Under the pieces are notes generated by a model. The model was not told where the DNA came from. It did not search any database and saw only the letters and a list, made by a program, of their open reading frames with translations. The translations under genes and the position numbers were made by a program. Below are positions 1-9,100 of a DNA stretch of 16,443 bases, piece by piece. Positions within the stretch are counted from its first letter, which is position 1. Each line of letters starts with the position of its first letter. The stretch is from DASSNR01 sp036278935. Lineage in GTDB: Bacteria > Gemmatimonadota > Gemmatimonadetes > Gemmatimonadales > Gemmatimonadaceae. The DNA lies in assembly GCA_036278935.1 (NCBI GenBank), contig DASUKA010000020.1:1-16443 (forward strand), read 5' to 3'.

Positions 1-1
1 G

Positions 2-865
2 CTCAGCTTCGGGAGTCCAATGACGACGGCGGAGATGTTCCAGCGCGCCGTGGCGAAGTTCGACACGGCGATGACCGTTCCGGGCATCACCGCGGAGTTC
101 ACGAATCTGGCGAAGGTGGGGAAGGGGCGCGCGCTGCTCGATCTCGGGCAGTACGCGGCTGCCGCGGCCGCCGTGTCCGGCGTGCCGGATAACTTCGCCT
201 ATCTCATCCAGAGCTCCGCGAACACCACGCGCGAGGCGAACGGGGTGTGGTGGTTCCAGTACGTGATCGCGCGTCTGGGGCTCTCGAACAGTGAGGGAAA
301 GAACGGACTCGATTACATCTCGTCGCACGATCCGCGCATCCCGGTCGTCGTGCCCACCGACAGCAAGGGGACTCAGCAACTGGGACAGGACGGCTCCACG
401 CCGCTCTTCGAGCAGGCCAAGTACCCGGACCGCGATTCGGACGTGCCGTTGGCGACGGGCATCGAGGCGCGATTGATCGAGGCGGAGGCGGCCATGCAAG
501 CGGGTGACAATACCACCTTCCTGACCAAGCTGAACGCGGCGCGCGCACAGGCCGTCGCGTCCGTGGAAGCCGTGAGCGGCGACACAACGAGCCTTCCGGC
601 ACTCACCGCGGCGGATGTGCCGGCCGATCAGGCCGGAAAGGTCAATCTCCTCTTCCGGGAGCGGGCCTTCGACATGTGGCTCACCGCCCACCGGTTGGGC
701 GATCTGCGCCGCCTCATTCGCCAGTACGGGCGCACGGCTGATCAGGTCTTCCCCACCGGCGCCTGGTTCAAGGGCGGTGCGTACGGGGACGATGTGAGCA
801 TGCCGGTGCCGCAGCACGAGGCGAACAACCCCAACTTCACGCAGTGCGACCCGACGGTGCCGTAA
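2..865 (+). CDS. SusD/RagB-family outer-membrane nutrient-uptake protein, C-terminal part (5' end outside window)
   Basis: The reading frame is open from base 2, so the gene starts upstream of the window and the ATG at 20 is only an internal Met; about 288 residues remain of a family usually near 450-600. The C-terminal third carries the SusD signature: an alpha-helical segment with LLFRERAFDMWLTAHRLGDLRR (written here only to show the RER...HRLGDLRR pattern), then MPVPQHEANNPNF, matching the family's closing 'PiPqxExxxNP' motif. SusD-like proteins are surface lipoproteins that cap a TonB-dependent SusC transporter and bind its glycan or peptide substrate. The SusC partner normally lies immediately upstream and would be outside this window. 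The HRLGDLRRLIRQYGR wording is the form I associate with Gemmatimonadota rather than Bacteroidota. The gene ends at TAA and is followed by a strong hairpin. Substrate cannot be inferred. Confidence 0.88.
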   Translation, partial: LSFGSPMTTAEMFQRAVAKFDTAMTVPGITAEFTNLAKVGKGRALLDLGQYAAAAAAVSGVPDNFAYLIQSSANTTREANGVWWFQYVIARLGLSNSEGKNGLDYISSHDPRIPVVVPTDSKGTQQLGQDGSTPLFEQAKYPDRDSDVPLATGIEARLIEAEAAMQAGDNTTFLTKLNAARAQAVASVEAVSGDTTSLPALTAADVPADQAGKVNLLFRERAFDMWLTAHRLGDLRRLIRQYGRTADQVFPTGAWFKGGAYGDDVSMPVPQHEANNPNFTQCDPTVP

Positions 866-890
866 GGCCGAAGGGCCACACGTGAAGGGA

Positions 891-930
891 GATTCGGGCG
901 GTGCATCCATACGGGTGCGCCGCCCGAATC
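891..930. terminator. Long hairpin between convergent genes, probable bidirectional terminator
   Basis: The arms 891-908 and 913-930 pair over 18 bp with two G-T wobbles and a 4-nt ATAC loop; the outer 11 bp (GATTCGGGCGG / CCGCCCGAATC) are perfect. It sits 25 nt after the SusD-like stop and 18 nt beyond the stop of the convergent plug lipoprotein, so it could end transcripts from both sides. There is no T-run on either side, so it is not a classic intrinsic terminator; an RNA 3'-end-stabilising role is equally possible. Confidence 0.6.
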
Positions 931-948
931 GCTTGCGCTGTTGCCGGC

Positions 949-1407
949 CTACTGTCCGGGCCCGACCCGCGTGTGGATGATGATCGCCCCCGCGCCGGCG
1001 CCGGTTCCGTAGTGGACCGTGGCATCGATGCCGCTCAGGATCTCGATCTCCTCGATCGATTGCGCCGAGATCTGCCGAAGCGCGCCCAGGTTGCTCAGCT
1101 GCGCGCCGTCCACGTAGATGAGGGGCACATCGGCGTTGTGCAGCAGGATGCTGCTCGGGCCCCGTCGGCTCTCGATGCCCGCCGGCTCGTCGGCGCCGGT
1201 GTCCGAGAGGTTGAACGTCGCGTCGTGCCTCAGCGCATCCCAGGCGTTGTTCACATGCCAGCCGGCGATGGTCGTGGCGGTGATGATGTGGGAGCCGGCC
1301 GAGCCGACATGCTTGGCGGTGCGGTTCGCCGGACCGCATGCCGCGAGGAGGGTGGCGAGCGCGATGGCGAATGGCGCCTGCGCGGCCCATGAACGAGGTG
1401 GGAACAT
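949..1407 (-). CDS. Small lipoprotein consisting of a TonB-dependent-receptor plug-like domain
   Basis: I chose the ATG at 1407 (152 residues) because it places a lipoprotein signal at the N-terminus: a positively charged start, a hydrophobic stretch and the lipobox LLAAC at about residues 20-24. The open frame reaches an earlier ATG at 1485, but that would bury the signal. After the lipidated Cys the protein reads like an isolated plug domain: 'AWDALRHDATF' near residue 55-65, 'PLIYVDGAQLSNL' in the middle, then 'IEEIEILSGIDATVHYGTGAG..III', which matches the family's 'IesIeVLkgasa..YG..ganGvI' ending. No beta-barrel follows; the frame stops right after the plug. Full receptors run to 700-1,100 residues. 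It could be an accessory protein that interacts with TonB or a barrel partner, but this is inference. It is convergent with the SusD-like gene, not in its operon. Confidence 0.75.
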   Translation of the reverse strand: MFPPRSWAAQAPFAIALATLLAACGPANRTAKHVGSAGSHIITATTIAGWHVNNAWDALRHDATFNLSDTGADEPAGIESRRGPSSILLHNADVPLIYVDGAQLSNLGALRQISAQSIEEIEILSGIDATVHYGTGAGAGAIIIHTRVGPGQ

Positions 1408-1452
1408 ACGGTGCCCCCAGGGAGAGGTGGTTGGGCGTGCAGCATTCGCACT

Positions 1453-1458
1453 ATTGTA
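1453..1458 (-). promoter_or_regulatory. Possible -10 element (TACAAT) for the plug lipoprotein
   Basis: On the minus strand TACAAT lies in the 97-nt gap between the M23 stop and the lipoprotein start, giving a leader of roughly 40 nt. The expected -35 position (1476-1481) reads TTCCGC, a poor match. The gap is AT-richer than its surroundings. This suggests the lipoprotein has its own promoter rather than depending only on read-through from the M23 gene. Confidence 0.35.
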
Positions 1459-1504
1459 TGGCGTGGTGTGATCACGCGGAAGCACCAGCCCCCGCCTGCC
1501 GGCG

Positions 1505-2422
1505 CTACTCCGGGCTCGCTCCGTCCGGCAGCACGTACGTCAACGGGTTCACCACCTTGCCATCCACGTGTATCTCATAGTGCAGATGCGGACCGGTGGA
1601 GAGCCCCGTATCGCCGACGAGCGCAATCTTCTCTCCGCGTTCCACGTGTTGTCCCTTCTTGACGAGAATGCGCGAGCAGTGCGCATACTTGGTCTCGATG
1701 CGGTTGCCGTGGTCGATCTCGAGCACATTCCCGTAGCCGTGCTCGCGCCCGACAAAGCTGACGACCCCGGCCGCCGGCGCCACGATCGGAGTGCCCATGG
1801 GCGCGGCCACGTCGATGCCATCGTGCGGCCGCCGGATGTGAAGGATCGGATGGTAGCGGTCCCGGCTGAAGGCGCTCGAGAGCCAGCCCGCAGTGGGCAT
1901 GATGGACGGCGTGTGGTTCAACAGCTCCACATTGCGTTCCAGCGTATCCGAGACTTCCGCAAAGCTGGCCGCAAGCCAGTTGGCGCGGTGAATGAGGCGG
2001 TCCACCGCTATGTCGGCATCGCGTGTGTAGCGGCCCGCCGCGGGGCCCGAGGTGATCGGCTCGCGCAAGCCGGCATCCGTAACGTCGCCCAGCGAGAGCT
2101 CCTGTGAGTCCGCGGGCAGGCCGGCGAGCATCCGGATGCGATCATCGCGCTCTGTGATGGCCCGGAGCGTATCGCCCACACTATTCAGCCGGGCCTGTAA
2201 TGCCGCGACGTGCGCGGTGACCTCCTGGTTGCCATGGAAGCGCGCCCGGAGGCTGGGCATACTGAGCTCGACGACGACGGCGGCCACGCAGAGCATGGCG
2301 ACCACTCCCGCGATCGCCGCTACGGTGGCGAGGGCACGAAACCCCCGCTCCGAGAGCGAGATGGTGCGCGGGGAACCACATCCATGGGGAACGACGAGTA
2401 GCGTCCAGCGGCGCTGCGGCAT
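1505..2422 (-). CDS. Membrane-anchored M23-family (LytM-type) metallopeptidase
   Basis: The protein has 305 residues. A short cytoplasmic N-terminus (TLLVVPHG...) is followed by one membrane segment at about residues 31-52, then a periplasmic alpha-helical, partly coiled-coil region (about 60-170). The C-terminal M23 domain (about 195-298) keeps the zinc and catalytic pattern: H200-DGI-D204, KYAH at 245-248 and HLHYE at 279-283. M23 enzymes cut peptide cross-bridges in peptidoglycan; EnvC/NlpD-like relatives that lost these residues only activate amidases, so this one looks catalytically competent. The start is supported by an AGAGGAG ribosome-binding site at 2428-2434, five bases from the ATG. 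It lies 187 nt downstream of metG on the same strand and may be the last gene of that cluster or be transcribed separately. Likely role: cell-wall remodelling during growth or division; the exact substrate bond is unknown. Confidence 0.9.
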   Translation of the reverse strand: MPQRRWTLLVVPHGCGSPRTISLSERGFRALATVAAIAGVVAMLCVAAVVVELSMPSLRARFHGNQEVTAHVAALQARLNSVGDTLRAITERDDRIRMLAGLPADSQELSLGDVTDAGLREPITSGPAAGRYTRDADIAVDRLIHRANWLAASFAEVSDTLERNVELLNHTPSIMPTAGWLSSAFSRDRYHPILHIRRPHDGIDVAAPMGTPIVAPAAGVVSFVGREHGYGNVLEIDHGNRIETKYAHCSRILVKKGQHVERGEKIALVGDTGLSTGPHLHYEIHVDGKVVNPLTYVLPDGASPE

Positions 2423-2472
2423 ACGGTCTCCTCTGAGGCGGCTGCTCCGGGGAGTGGACGGTTCTCGCGAGG

Positions 2473-2495
2473 GCGGCGTAACAGTGTTGCGCCGC
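2473..2495 (-). terminator. Hairpin between metG and the M23 gene
   Basis: Bases 2473-2482 pair with 2486-2495 (10 bp, one G-T wobble, 3-nt loop). It lies about 115 nt after the metG stop and about 50 nt before the M23 start. No T-tract follows on the minus strand, so termination is uncertain; it may attenuate read-through or simply stabilise the mRNA. Confidence 0.35.
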
Positions 2496-2609
2496 TACCA
2501 TTTATGCCCCGCCGAGCGCCACAATGCCGCGGTGGCGCAACGATGCCTCAGTGCGTCACGTAGCGCCCGCTACCGACCCGCGGATCGTGCTGCGAGCCGG
2601 ATTGCTCCA

Positions 2610-4154
2610 TCACGCTTCCCTGGGAAAGAGTGGCTCTCCCTTGCTCACCCGCCACCCGGTCGGATTGATCAGATGCCGTGCGTCCTGATCCGTCCACCGG
2701 AACGCGTCCACGCACCCCGGCGCACCCAGCGAGCGCCAGAGCGCCTGCGCCTTGCCGGGCATCACGGGGGAGGTGAGCACCGCGTGCCAGGCGAGGAGCC
2801 ACGCGAGCGTCGCGAGCACCTGATCCAACTCGGCGCCCATGGCGGGATCCTTGGCCAGCTTCCACGGGGCGCTGTGGTCCACGTACTCGTTCGCCCGGGC
2901 AATGCTGCGCCACACGGCCGAGAGCGCATCGTGGATGCGCTGATGCTCCATGGCCTCCGCGTACACCGCTCGCTCGGCGAGGAGCTCCGCCACCACCGAC
3001 CCGGGCGCCGGCTCATCCGCGCGCCACTCGGGCACCACCCCTCCGCGATAGCGCTCGATCATCGAGAGCGCGCGGCTGGCCAGGTTGCCGAAGGCGTTGG
3101 CCAGGTCCGCCGTGTAGCGCTCCGCAAAGCGCTCCCAGGAAAAATTCCCGTCGCCGTCAAAGGGGACTTCGCGAAGCAGGAAATAGCGGAATGCATCCGG
3201 CCCGTAGCGCTCGATGGCGCTCCCCAGCTCCAGCCGCACGCCGGCGGATTTGCTGAACCGCTCGCCGCCCAGCTGGACGAAGCCGTGCGCCCAGATGCGC
3301 TCGGGGAGCGCGAGCCCCGCCGATTCCAGCATGGCGGGCCAGATGGCGGCGTGCAGCCGGATGATGTCCTTCCCGATGACATGGAGCTGCGCCGGCCACC
3401 GGGTGCTGTAGGTGGCCTCGGGAAAGCCGGTCGCCGTGAGATAGTTCGGCAGCGCGTCGAACCACACCCACGTGCCCTGTTCCTCGCCGGTGCTCGTGGG
3501 CTTGGGGAAGGGGATGGCCCAGCTCAGGCGCGAGCGCGTGACGGAGATGTCTTCCAGGCCACTGGCGAGGAGGGCGAGCATCTCGTTCCGGCGGCTTTCA
3601 GGCTGCAGGAAGTCCGGGCGGTCGGCAAAGAGGCGCTCCAGGAAGTGCTGGTAGCGCGTGAGCCGGAAGAACCAGTTCCGTTCTTCCGTCCACTCCAGCG
3701 TGCGCGTGGGGTGCAGGACACACTTTCCATCCGCGATCTCGTTCTCTCGCTTGAACTGCTCGCACCCCACGCAGTACCACCCTTCGTATGACTTCTCGTA
3801 GAAGTCATCGGAGTTGCGCTCGAACATCCGCTCGATGAGCGCGCGCACGCCGCGCGCGTGCTGCGCATCGGTGGTGCGGATGAACTGGTCGTACGAAATC
3901 GTGAGGCGGCGCCACATGGCGCGGAAGCTCTCAGCGATCTCGTCGGCGAGTTGCTGCGGGGCGATCCCGCGTTCGACCGCGGTCTGCGCCACCTTCTGAC
4001 CGTGCTCGTCCATGCCGATGAGGAACCAGACATCGGCGCCGCGCAGCCGGTGATAGCGGGCGAGCGCATCGGCGCCGATCTTCTCGAAGGCGTGGCCGAG
4101 ATGGGGCTCGCCGTTGGCGTAGTCGATGGCGGTCGTGATGTAGAAGCTGGGCAC
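2610..4154 (-). CDS. metG: Methionyl-tRNA synthetase
   Basis: This cytoplasmic class I synthetase charges tRNA-Met with methionine. The 514-residue protein starts with FYITTAIDYANGEPHLGH, holding the HIGH-type motif HLGH at 18-21. The zinc knuckle in the connective-peptide insert is C128-x2-C131...C145-x2-H148, the Cys3-His arrangement known from the Thermus thermophilus enzyme, with a single knuckle. The KMSKS loop reads RFSKS at 299-303. An anticodon-binding helical domain fills the C-terminal part; the tRNA-binding (EMAP/Trbp111-like) dimerisation domain of longer MetRS forms is absent. The start is GTG at 4154, chosen because it aligns with the family N-terminus; no clear ribosome-binding site precedes it. 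The gene lies 20 nt downstream of ricT, a neighbourhood also seen in Bacillus, where the ricT homologue yaaT lies near metS. Being essential, it probably relies on the dnaE-accA-ricT transcript or translational reinitiation. Confidence 0.96.
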   Translation of the reverse strand: MPSFYITTAIDYANGEPHLGHAFEKIGADALARYHRLRGADVWFLIGMDEHGQKVAQTAVERGIAPQQLADEIAESFRAMWRRLTISYDQFIRTTDAQHARGVRALIERMFERNSDDFYEKSYEGWYCVGCEQFKRENEIADGKCVLHPTRTLEWTEERNWFFRLTRYQHFLERLFADRPDFLQPESRRNEMLALLASGLEDISVTRSRLSWAIPFPKPTSTGEEQGTWVWFDALPNYLTATGFPEATYSTRWPAQLHVIGKDIIRLHAAIWPAMLESAGLALPERIWAHGFVQLGGERFSKSAGVRLELGSAIERYGPDAFRYFLLREVPFDGDGNFSWERFAERYTADLANAFGNLASRALSMIERYRGGVVPEWRADEPAPGSVVAELLAERAVYAEAMEHQRIHDALSAVWRSIARANEYVDHSAPWKLAKDPAMGAELDQVLATLAWLLAWHAVLTSPVMPGKAQALWRSLGAPGCVDAFRWTDQDARHLINPTGWRVSKGEPLFPREA

Positions 4155-4174
4155 GTGCGTGGTGGCTGCTGGCT

Positions 4175-5131
4175 TCAGGACTCGCTCTGGCGGCCGCCGC
4201 GTCGGCCGGCACGCCGGCCGCGCCGGCGGGCGCGCGGGCGTGCCCCCGAGGGCGCCGGCTCCGGGGACGCGTCCTCTACCGGCGCGCGCTCCGCCGTTGC
4301 GACGTGGGATTCGATCTGGCGCTTGAGCTCGCTCAACGGCACGGCGCGCACGTCTCCTTCGGCGTTCCGGAGCGTCACCCGATCGTTGAAGATGTCGTTC
4401 GCCACCACCTTTTCCTCACCCGCCGCCGTGCGCAGGATGCGCCCTTCCTTGGGGAAGCGCTTGCGACTCTGCACGTAGAACTCGTGCTCGTAACGCAGGC
4501 AGCACATCAGCCGCCCGCAAGCGCCGGAAATCTGCGACGGGTTGAGCGAGAGCCGCTGGTCCTTGGCCACTTGCAGGTTGACGGGTCGCAGCTCGGGCAG
4601 CCACGACGCGGAACAGTACTGTCGTCCGCAGCGGCCCACGCCATCCAGCCGCTTGGCCTCATCCCGCACGCCGATCTGCTTGAGCTCGATGCGTGTGCGG
4701 AACGTGGAGGCGAGATCGCGGACGAGGGCGCGGAAGTCCACGCGCTTCTCGGCGGTGAAGTAGAGCGTGAGCTTTTTCCGGTCCCACTGCCACTCGGCGT
4801 CGGTGAGCTTCATGACCAGGCCGTGCGCCATCGCGCACTCGCGCGCTCTCCGGCGCGCGTCCTCATCCTGCGCGCGCAGCTCGGCGGCGCGCCGCTCGTC
4901 AGCGCTGCTGGCCTGTCGGAGCACGCGCCGCGAGGGCTCGGCACTGCCGCACCCGTGCGCGCAGCCCGTGCAGCGCGTGGCGGCCAGCGGGCCGATGGAG
5001 TGCACGCGTCCCAGGTCCTCGCCGCGGTCGGCCTCGACGATGACGGGCGCGTGCAGCGCCAGCGGCTCGTCGCCGTCCCAGCGAAAGAACTCCTTCCGGT
5101 TGCCCTTGAACGCGACTTCGATCAGGTGCAT
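4175..5131 (-). CDS. ricT: RicT/YaaT-like PSP1-domain protein
   Basis: The 318-residue protein has the PSP1 layout: an N-terminal beta-rich part, the VDFRALVRDLASTFRTRIEL segment (from about 131), IGVRDEAKRLDGVGRCGR (about 153-170) and SLNPSQISGACGRLMCC (about 195-211). In Bacillus subtilis RicT works with RicA and RicF in an Fe-S complex that helps RNase Y mature mRNA; in other phyla the role is unclear. Visible cysteines are C54, C57, C61, C168, C173, C205, C210 and C211. Compared with the Bacillus protein as I recall it, an N-terminal CxxCxxxC is added and the first 'CC' pair is C-S. The C-terminus is a low-complexity Arg-rich tail (about 285-318) that could bind RNA. Its ATG shares one base with the accA stop (TGATG), and GGAGT at 5139-5143 lies inside accA, suggesting translational coupling. 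Confidence 0.88.
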   Translation of the reverse strand: MHLIEVAFKGNRKEFFRWDGDEPLALHAPVIVEADRGEDLGRVHSIGPLAATRCTGCAHGCGSAEPSRRVLRQASSADERRAAELRAQDEDARRRARECAMAHGLVMKLTDAEWQWDRKKLTLYFTAEKRVDFRALVRDLASTFRTRIELKQIGVRDEAKRLDGVGRCGRQYCSASWLPELRPVNLQVAKDQRLSLNPSQISGACGRLMCCLRYEHEFYVQSRKRFPKEGRILRTAAGEEKVVANDIFNDRVTLRNAEGDVRAVPLSELKRQIESHVATAERAPVEDASPEPAPSGARPRARRRGRRAGRRGGRQSES

Positions 5132-6105
5132 CAGGTGGACTCCGAGAATTGCCCCATGGCCAGAAACTTCTCGCGGCGGCGGCGCACGAGCTTCTCCGGC
5201 TTGTAGCGACGCAGCTCATCCAGGTTGCGAATGAGCGCCTCGCGCATCGCCCGGGCAGCGGCCTCGTGGTTGGCGTGGGCGCCGCCCACCGGCTCGGGGA
5301 TGATGCCATCGATCACCTTGAGCTCGAGCAGGTCGGCGGCGGTGATGCGGAGCGCCGTGGCCGCGCGCTCCTTCATCTCGGCGCTCTTGCCATCCTTCCA
5401 GAGGATGGCCGCGCACCCCTCGACGGTGATCACGGAATACACGGCGTTCTCCATCATCAACACCCGGTCCGCGAGCCCAAGCCCCAGCGCACCGCCGGAG
5501 CCGCCCTCTCCGATGACCGTGGCGAGAATGGGCACCGCGAGGTGGCTCATCTCGATGAGGTTCCGCGCGATCGCCTCGGATTGGCCGCGTTCCTCCGCGC
5601 CGAGGCCAGCCCACGCGCCCGGCGTATCGATAAAGGTAACGACCGGCACCTGGAACTTCTCGGCCAGCTTCATGAGCCGCAGCGCCTTGCGGTACCCTTC
5701 CGGGTGCGGCATCCCGAAGTTGCGCTTCAGGTTCTCCTTAGTATCGCGCCCGCGCTGGTGCCCGATTACCATGACCGTCTCCCCATCCAGGCGCGCCCAT
5801 CCGCCCACGATGGCCGCATCATCGCGAAAGAGCCGGTCGCCGTGCAGCTCCACGAAATCGGTGAAGATGCGCTCCAGGTAGTCGAGCGTGAACGGCCGGC
5901 GATTGTTGCGCGCGACCTGCACGCGCTGCAGCGGCGTGAGCCGTTTGTAGATACCCGCGCGCAACTCGGTCAGTTGGCGCTCCAGCGGCGCGATCTCCTC
6001 CTCCACGCCGTTCGATCGCTTGCCGGCCGCCTTCCGCAACTCGTCGATCTGCCGTTCCAGCTCGGCAATCGGCTTCTCGAACTCCATCACTGTCGGGCTT
6101 GCCAT
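5131..6105 (-). CDS. accA: Acetyl-CoA carboxylase carboxyltransferase subunit alpha
   Basis: AccA pairs with AccD to transfer the carboxyl group from biotinylated AccB to acetyl-CoA, making malonyl-CoA, the first committed step of fatty-acid synthesis in the cytoplasm. The 324-residue length matches the family (E. coli about 319). The N-terminus EFEKPIAELERQIDEL is the usual helical start; then GHQRGRDTKEN (115-125), FGMPHPEGYRKA (130-141), TPGAWAGLGAEERGQ (161-175) and the oxyanion-forming glycine loop GEGGSGGALGLG (199-210) follow in order. The ATG at 6105 has a GGGGGAG ribosome-binding site at 6112-6118; a second in-frame ATG six codons later is possible but less well placed. The gene starts two bases after the dnaE stop, the same dnaE-accA order found in E. 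coli, and overlaps ricT by one base. Confidence 0.97.
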   Translation of the reverse strand: MASPTVMEFEKPIAELERQIDELRKAAGKRSNGVEEEIAPLERQLTELRAGIYKRLTPLQRVQVARNNRRPFTLDYLERIFTDFVELHGDRLFRDDAAIVGGWARLDGETVMVIGHQRGRDTKENLKRNFGMPHPEGYRKALRLMKLAEKFQVPVVTFIDTPGAWAGLGAEERGQSEAIARNLIEMSHLAVPILATVIGEGGSGGALGLGLADRVLMMENAVYSVITVEGCAAILWKDGKSAEMKERAATALRITAADLLELKVIDGIIPEPVGGAHANHEAAARAMREALIRNLDELRRYKPEKLVRRRREKFLAMGQFSEST

Positions 6106-6107
6106 GC

Positions 6108-9100
6108 CTAGCTCCCCCGTGTAAGCCGCACCCGGTCGTCGCCGAGCAGGGCTCTGAGATCACCCAATGCCGCCTGCGTCACGGCAATCCTGAGCGTGCG
6201 CGACCGGAGCCGCGTGCGCTCACCATTTCCATTGCTCCAGTGCACTTCCAGCGGCGCCGAGCCCGCGTGGACCTCGGCCAGGACGCGAAGATCGGGCATC
6301 ACCTCCGGCGCCAGCCCGTTGCCCGGTGTCAGCGTGATGGCCACCGCCACATCGCCCGTGGCACGCAGCTCGGCAAAAGGCGTGGCGGTCTCGACAATGA
6401 AGGTCGGGTTCTCCCCATCCTGGTCGCGCTTCGAGTACCCCCCCTTGAGCAGCACCGGCACATCGGGCTTGAGTCGATCGCTCAGCAGCGTCCACGCCTC
6501 GGGAAAGACGAGCACTTCCGCCGATCCCGAGAAATCTTCCACGGTCAGCCGGGCGAACTCCGCGCCGCTGCGCTTGCTGAGCTGGCGCTTGATGGCCGTC
6601 ACCACCACGCCGAGGGCGATCGGCTGGCCGGTCCACGTGCCCAGCTGCGAGACGGTGTGTGTGGCGAACAGCTCGACCTCCATGCGAAAGGGCTCGAGCG
6701 GATGCCCCGAGATATAAAAGCCCAGCGTCTCCTTCTCCCTGGCGAGCCGCTCGCCGTCGGTCCAGGGCGCCACATTGGGCAGAAGCGGCGTCTGGCGAAT
6801 CGGCTCCGCCTCGTCGTCGCCCGGGCTGCCGAAGAGTGAGCCCTGCCCGGTCGCCGCCTCGTCCTGCATGAGCGCCGCTTCATGCAGCGCGGTATCCAAC
6901 CCTGCAAGATACTGCGCGCGATGGCCTCCAAGCGAATCGAGCGCGCCGGCCGCGACCAGCGCCTCGAACACCCGCTTGTTGCACGCGCGCAGGTCCACGC
7001 GCTCGCACAGGTCGAAAAGGGAGGTGAAAGGCTGCTCCGCGCGGGCGGCGAGGATCGACTCGATAGCGGTCCTCCCCACGTTGCGAATGGCGCCCAGGCC
7101 GAAGCGGATGCGACGCTCTCCCACCACCGTGAACTTGTACCCCGATTCGTTCACGTCCGGCGCCACGACCTCGATATCCAGCTCGCGCGTGGCGTTGATA
7201 TACTTCACCACGCTGTCCGTGTCCCCGATCTGCGAGGAGAGGAGCGCGGCCATGTATTCGGCCGGGTGATGCGCCTTGAGCCACGCCGTCTGGTACGAGA
7301 TGATGGAGTAGGCGACGGCGTGGCTCTTGTTGAAGCCGTAGCGGCCGAACGTCTCGATCTGCCCCGCCAGCTCCTCGATCACGCGCCGGTCGTGCCCCCG
7401 TGCCGCGGCCTTCTCGATGAACTTGCCCAGTTCCTGCTGAATGAGCTCCTTGTTCTTCTTCCCCACCGCCTTCCGCAGCACGTCGGCTTCGGCGAGGGAG
7501 AGCCCGGCCAGGAGCTGCGCGATGCGCATCACCTGCTCCTGGTAGGTGATGACGCCGTACGTCTCGCGCAGTACCGGCTCCAGCTCCGGGAGCGGATAGG
7601 TGACCGGCTCGTCGCCGCGCTTGCGGTGGATGAAGACGCGGTGCATCCCCGTATCCAGCGGCCCCGGCCGCATGAGCGCGTTGGATGCGATGAGATCGTC
7701 GAACCGGTCGCAATGCATGCTCCGCAGCAAGTCCGTGGCGAGCGGCGACTCGAACTGGAAGACCCCCGCGGTGCGGCCGGCCCGGAGCATCCGATACGTG
7801 TCGTCGTCGTCGAGCGGGAGCGCGCCGAGGTCGAGCCGCTCGCCGGTGCGCGCCGCGATCATCTCGATCGCGTCGTGCAGCACGGTGAGCGTGGTGAGAC
7901 CGAGGAAGTCCATCTTGAGCATCCCGGCCTTCTCGAGGTTCGTCATGTCGTACTGCGTCACGACGATCGTCTCGTCGGTGCTCGCGCTCCCGCCCGCGCC
8001 CCGGGACGACTGCGTGCACACCGGGACGTAGTCGTCGAGCGGGCCCGGCGCGATCACGACGCCCGCAGCGTGCACGCCGGCGTGGCGCGAGAGCCCTTCC
8101 AGCGCCACCGCGTAGTCGAGGAGCTGCGCGTAGCGCTCGTCCGTCTTGTAGTACCTGGCGATTTCGGGAATCTGGGTGATCGCCTCCTTGACGGTGAGCG
8201 AATAGTTCGGCTGGTTGGGAATGAGCTTGGCGAGCTGGTCCGTCTCTGCCGGCGTGAAGCCGAGCACGCGCCCCACGTCCTTCACCACGGCGCGCGACTT
8301 CATGGTGCCGAAGGTGATGATCTGCCCCACTGCGTCGCGCCCATACTTCTGCCGCACGTACTCGATCACTTCGCCGCGCCGCTCGAAACAGAAATCCACG
8401 TCGATGTCCGGCATCGAGACGCGCTGCGGGTTCAGGAAGCGCTCGAAGAGCAGATCGAACTTGAGCGGACAGACGTCCGTGATGCGGAGTGCGTAGGCGA
8501 CGAGCGAGCCGGCGGCGGAGCCGCGTCCCGGTCCGACCGGGATGCCGCGGTCGCGCGCCGCCTTGATGAAGTCGTACGTGATGAGGAAGTAGCCGGCATA
8601 CCCGGTCTTGGTGATGATGCCCAGCTCATAGTCGAGGCGCTCGCGCGCTTCGGCCGGCAGCGGGTCGCCGTACCGCTCGCGCGCGCCCGCCTCCGCCAGC
8701 CGCACGAGCAGGTCGTTCTCGCTCGCCACGCCCTCGGGAAGCGGGAAGGACGGCACGTGGTACTTCTTCTCGAACTCGACCCCCGCCTGATCGGCGATCA
8801 GGAGCGTATTCTCGAGCACGTCCGGCCGATCCGGGAAATGCTCGGCGATCTCCGGCGCGCTCTTGAAGTAGAGGCCGTTGTCGTACCGCATCCGATCGGG
8901 CTCGTTGCGGTCCTTGCCCAGGCCGATGCACAGGAGGATATCGTGCGCGTCGTGGTCCAGATCGCGCAGAAAGTGCGCATCGTTGGTCGCCACCACGGGG
9001 AGTCCCACCTCGGTCGCCAGGCGGAACACCATGGCGTTGAGCTTCGACTGGAGATGTCCGGCGTCGTGCGCCTGCACCTCGAGGTAGTAGCGGTCCTTGA

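Noticed and set aside
2052..3791. 579-codon open frame on the plus strand
   Set aside because: It runs antisense across the start of the M23 gene and most of metG; composition is typical of a shadow frame and no domain is visible.
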